6,459 bases of DNA, from positions 1-6,459 of the forward strand of contig JAGVWR010000029.1 in NCBI GenBank assembly GCA_018304205.1, read 5' to 3'. The notes beneath the pieces are model-generated. The model was not told the DNA's origin. It made no database searches and was given only the letters and a program-made list of their open reading frames with translations. Position 1 is the stretch's first letter. Every line of letters starts with the position of its first letter. The translations under genes were made by a program, and so were the position numbers. This DNA is from Candidatus Pacearchaeota archaeon (GTDB taxonomy: Archaea > Nanobdellota > Nanobdellia > Pacearchaeales > GW2011-AR1). Positions 6,319 to 6,459 of the stretch are shown here, in pieces.

Positions 6319-6396
6319 TGATATAATTATTTTGCTTCAAACATGATGTTAGCTTAGTTTATTTTTTAACTCTCCAATAGTAACAAAATAGCAATA

Positions 6397-6405
6397 TTTA
6401 TATAT
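6397..6405 (+). promoter_or_regulatory. TATA box for a gene starting beyond the right edge
   Basis: TTTATATAT matches the archaeal TATA box well and would place a transcription start near 6426. An AAGGAG motif follows at 6453-6458. Together they indicate a plus-strand gene whose start codon lies just outside the window, with a leader of roughly 40 bases. Confidence 0.5.
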
Positions 6406-6428
6406 CCTTAAAAGTCCTTAAAATAAGG
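6406..6428. promoter_or_regulatory. Possible operator: direct and inverted repeat at the promoter
   Basis: CCTTAAAA occurs at 6406-6413 and again at 6416-6423, ten bases apart, one DNA helical turn. The second copy also starts an inverted repeat, CCTTA-AAA-TAAGG (6416-6428). The block lies right after the TATA box and covers the expected transcription start, where many archaeal repressors bind. No regulator gene is seen here. Confidence 0.35.
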
Positions 6429-6452
6429 TAAAATATTAAAACAAACGTAACT

Positions 6453-6458
6453 AAGGAG
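6453..6458 (+). promoter_or_regulatory. Ribosome binding site of the next gene
   Basis: AAGGAG ends one base before the window edge and is the strongest Shine-Dalgarno motif in the window. The start codon would follow within about ten bases beyond 6459. Confidence 0.5.
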
Positions 6459-6459
6459 A

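Larger units (their letters stand above)
6204..6326. repeat. 123-base inverted-repeat block (possible miniature element or structured RNA)
   Basis: The ends form a terminal inverted repeat: TTATGTCAAGAA (6204-6215) matches the reverse complement of TTCTTGATATAA (6315-6326) at 11 of 12 positions. Inside lie two nested hairpins, described separately. No open reading frame fits inside. The size and architecture fit a miniature mobile element, a remnant of an IS200/IS605-type element, or a non-coding RNA with two stem-loops. I see no clear target-site duplication and no transposase gene in the window. Which of these is right cannot be settled from one copy. Confidence 0.55.

Noticed and set aside
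6204..6326. Complete insertion sequence
   Set aside because: No transposase or tnpB-like frame is present in or beside the block; only ends or a miniature derivative are possible.
6162..6459. CRISPR array or tRNA gene in the gene-free end
   Set aside because: No regularly spaced direct repeats and no cloverleaf or conserved tRNA loop sequences were found.

Overview
This AT-rich window (roughly one third G+C, judged by eye) carries seven protein genes packed almost without spacers, plus one gene-free end. It looks archaeal, possibly a small-genome lineage such as the DPANN group. The reasons are TATA-like boxes placed about 20-30 bases before start codons with almost no leader, Shine-Dalgarno-like GAGG(T) motifs in front of two internal operon genes but not the first, heavy use of AGA/AGG and ATA codons, and a TATA plus AAGGAG pair at the right edge. 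This is an inference from sequence style; a compact low-GC bacterium is not excluded.

Left part (1-3783, minus strand): a four-gene operon read right to left. It starts with a GT-A glycosyltransferase (family 2 type with a galactosyltransferase-like C-terminal part, 2821-3783). Next come a radical SAM enzyme with a short SPASM-like C-terminus (1940-2824), an HPr-kinase-like P-loop protein (886-1926) and a MurG/GT28-like GT-B glycosyltransferase cut by the window edge (1-889). Two junctions are 4-base ATGA overlaps and the third is a 13-base gap, so the four products are probably made together.

Middle (3816-5640, plus strand): a divergent pair, separated from the operon by only 32 bases. It encodes a membrane-anchored or secreted GH5 glycoside hydrolase with all its key residues, then an APH/choline-kinase-fold small-molecule kinase whose usual metal-binding Asn is His.

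Right part: a histidine phosphatase (5613-6161, minus strand) converges on the kinase gene with a 28-base tail-to-tail overlap. The last 298 bases (6162-6459) hold no gene. They contain a striking block of two stacked inverted repeats bounded by a 12-base near-perfect terminal inverted repeat (6204-6326), then a TATA box, a repeat that could be an operator, and a ribosome binding site for a plus-strand gene that starts beyond the window.

Taken together, the genes suggest surface glycan or glycoconjugate building and remodelling: two glycosyltransferases, a glycan hydrolase, and a kinase and a phosphatase for small molecules. The less usual part is the radical SAM plus HPr-kinase-like pair between the two glycosyltransferases. 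It could modify a glycan, lipid or peptide, but no substrate or precursor peptide gene is visible here.
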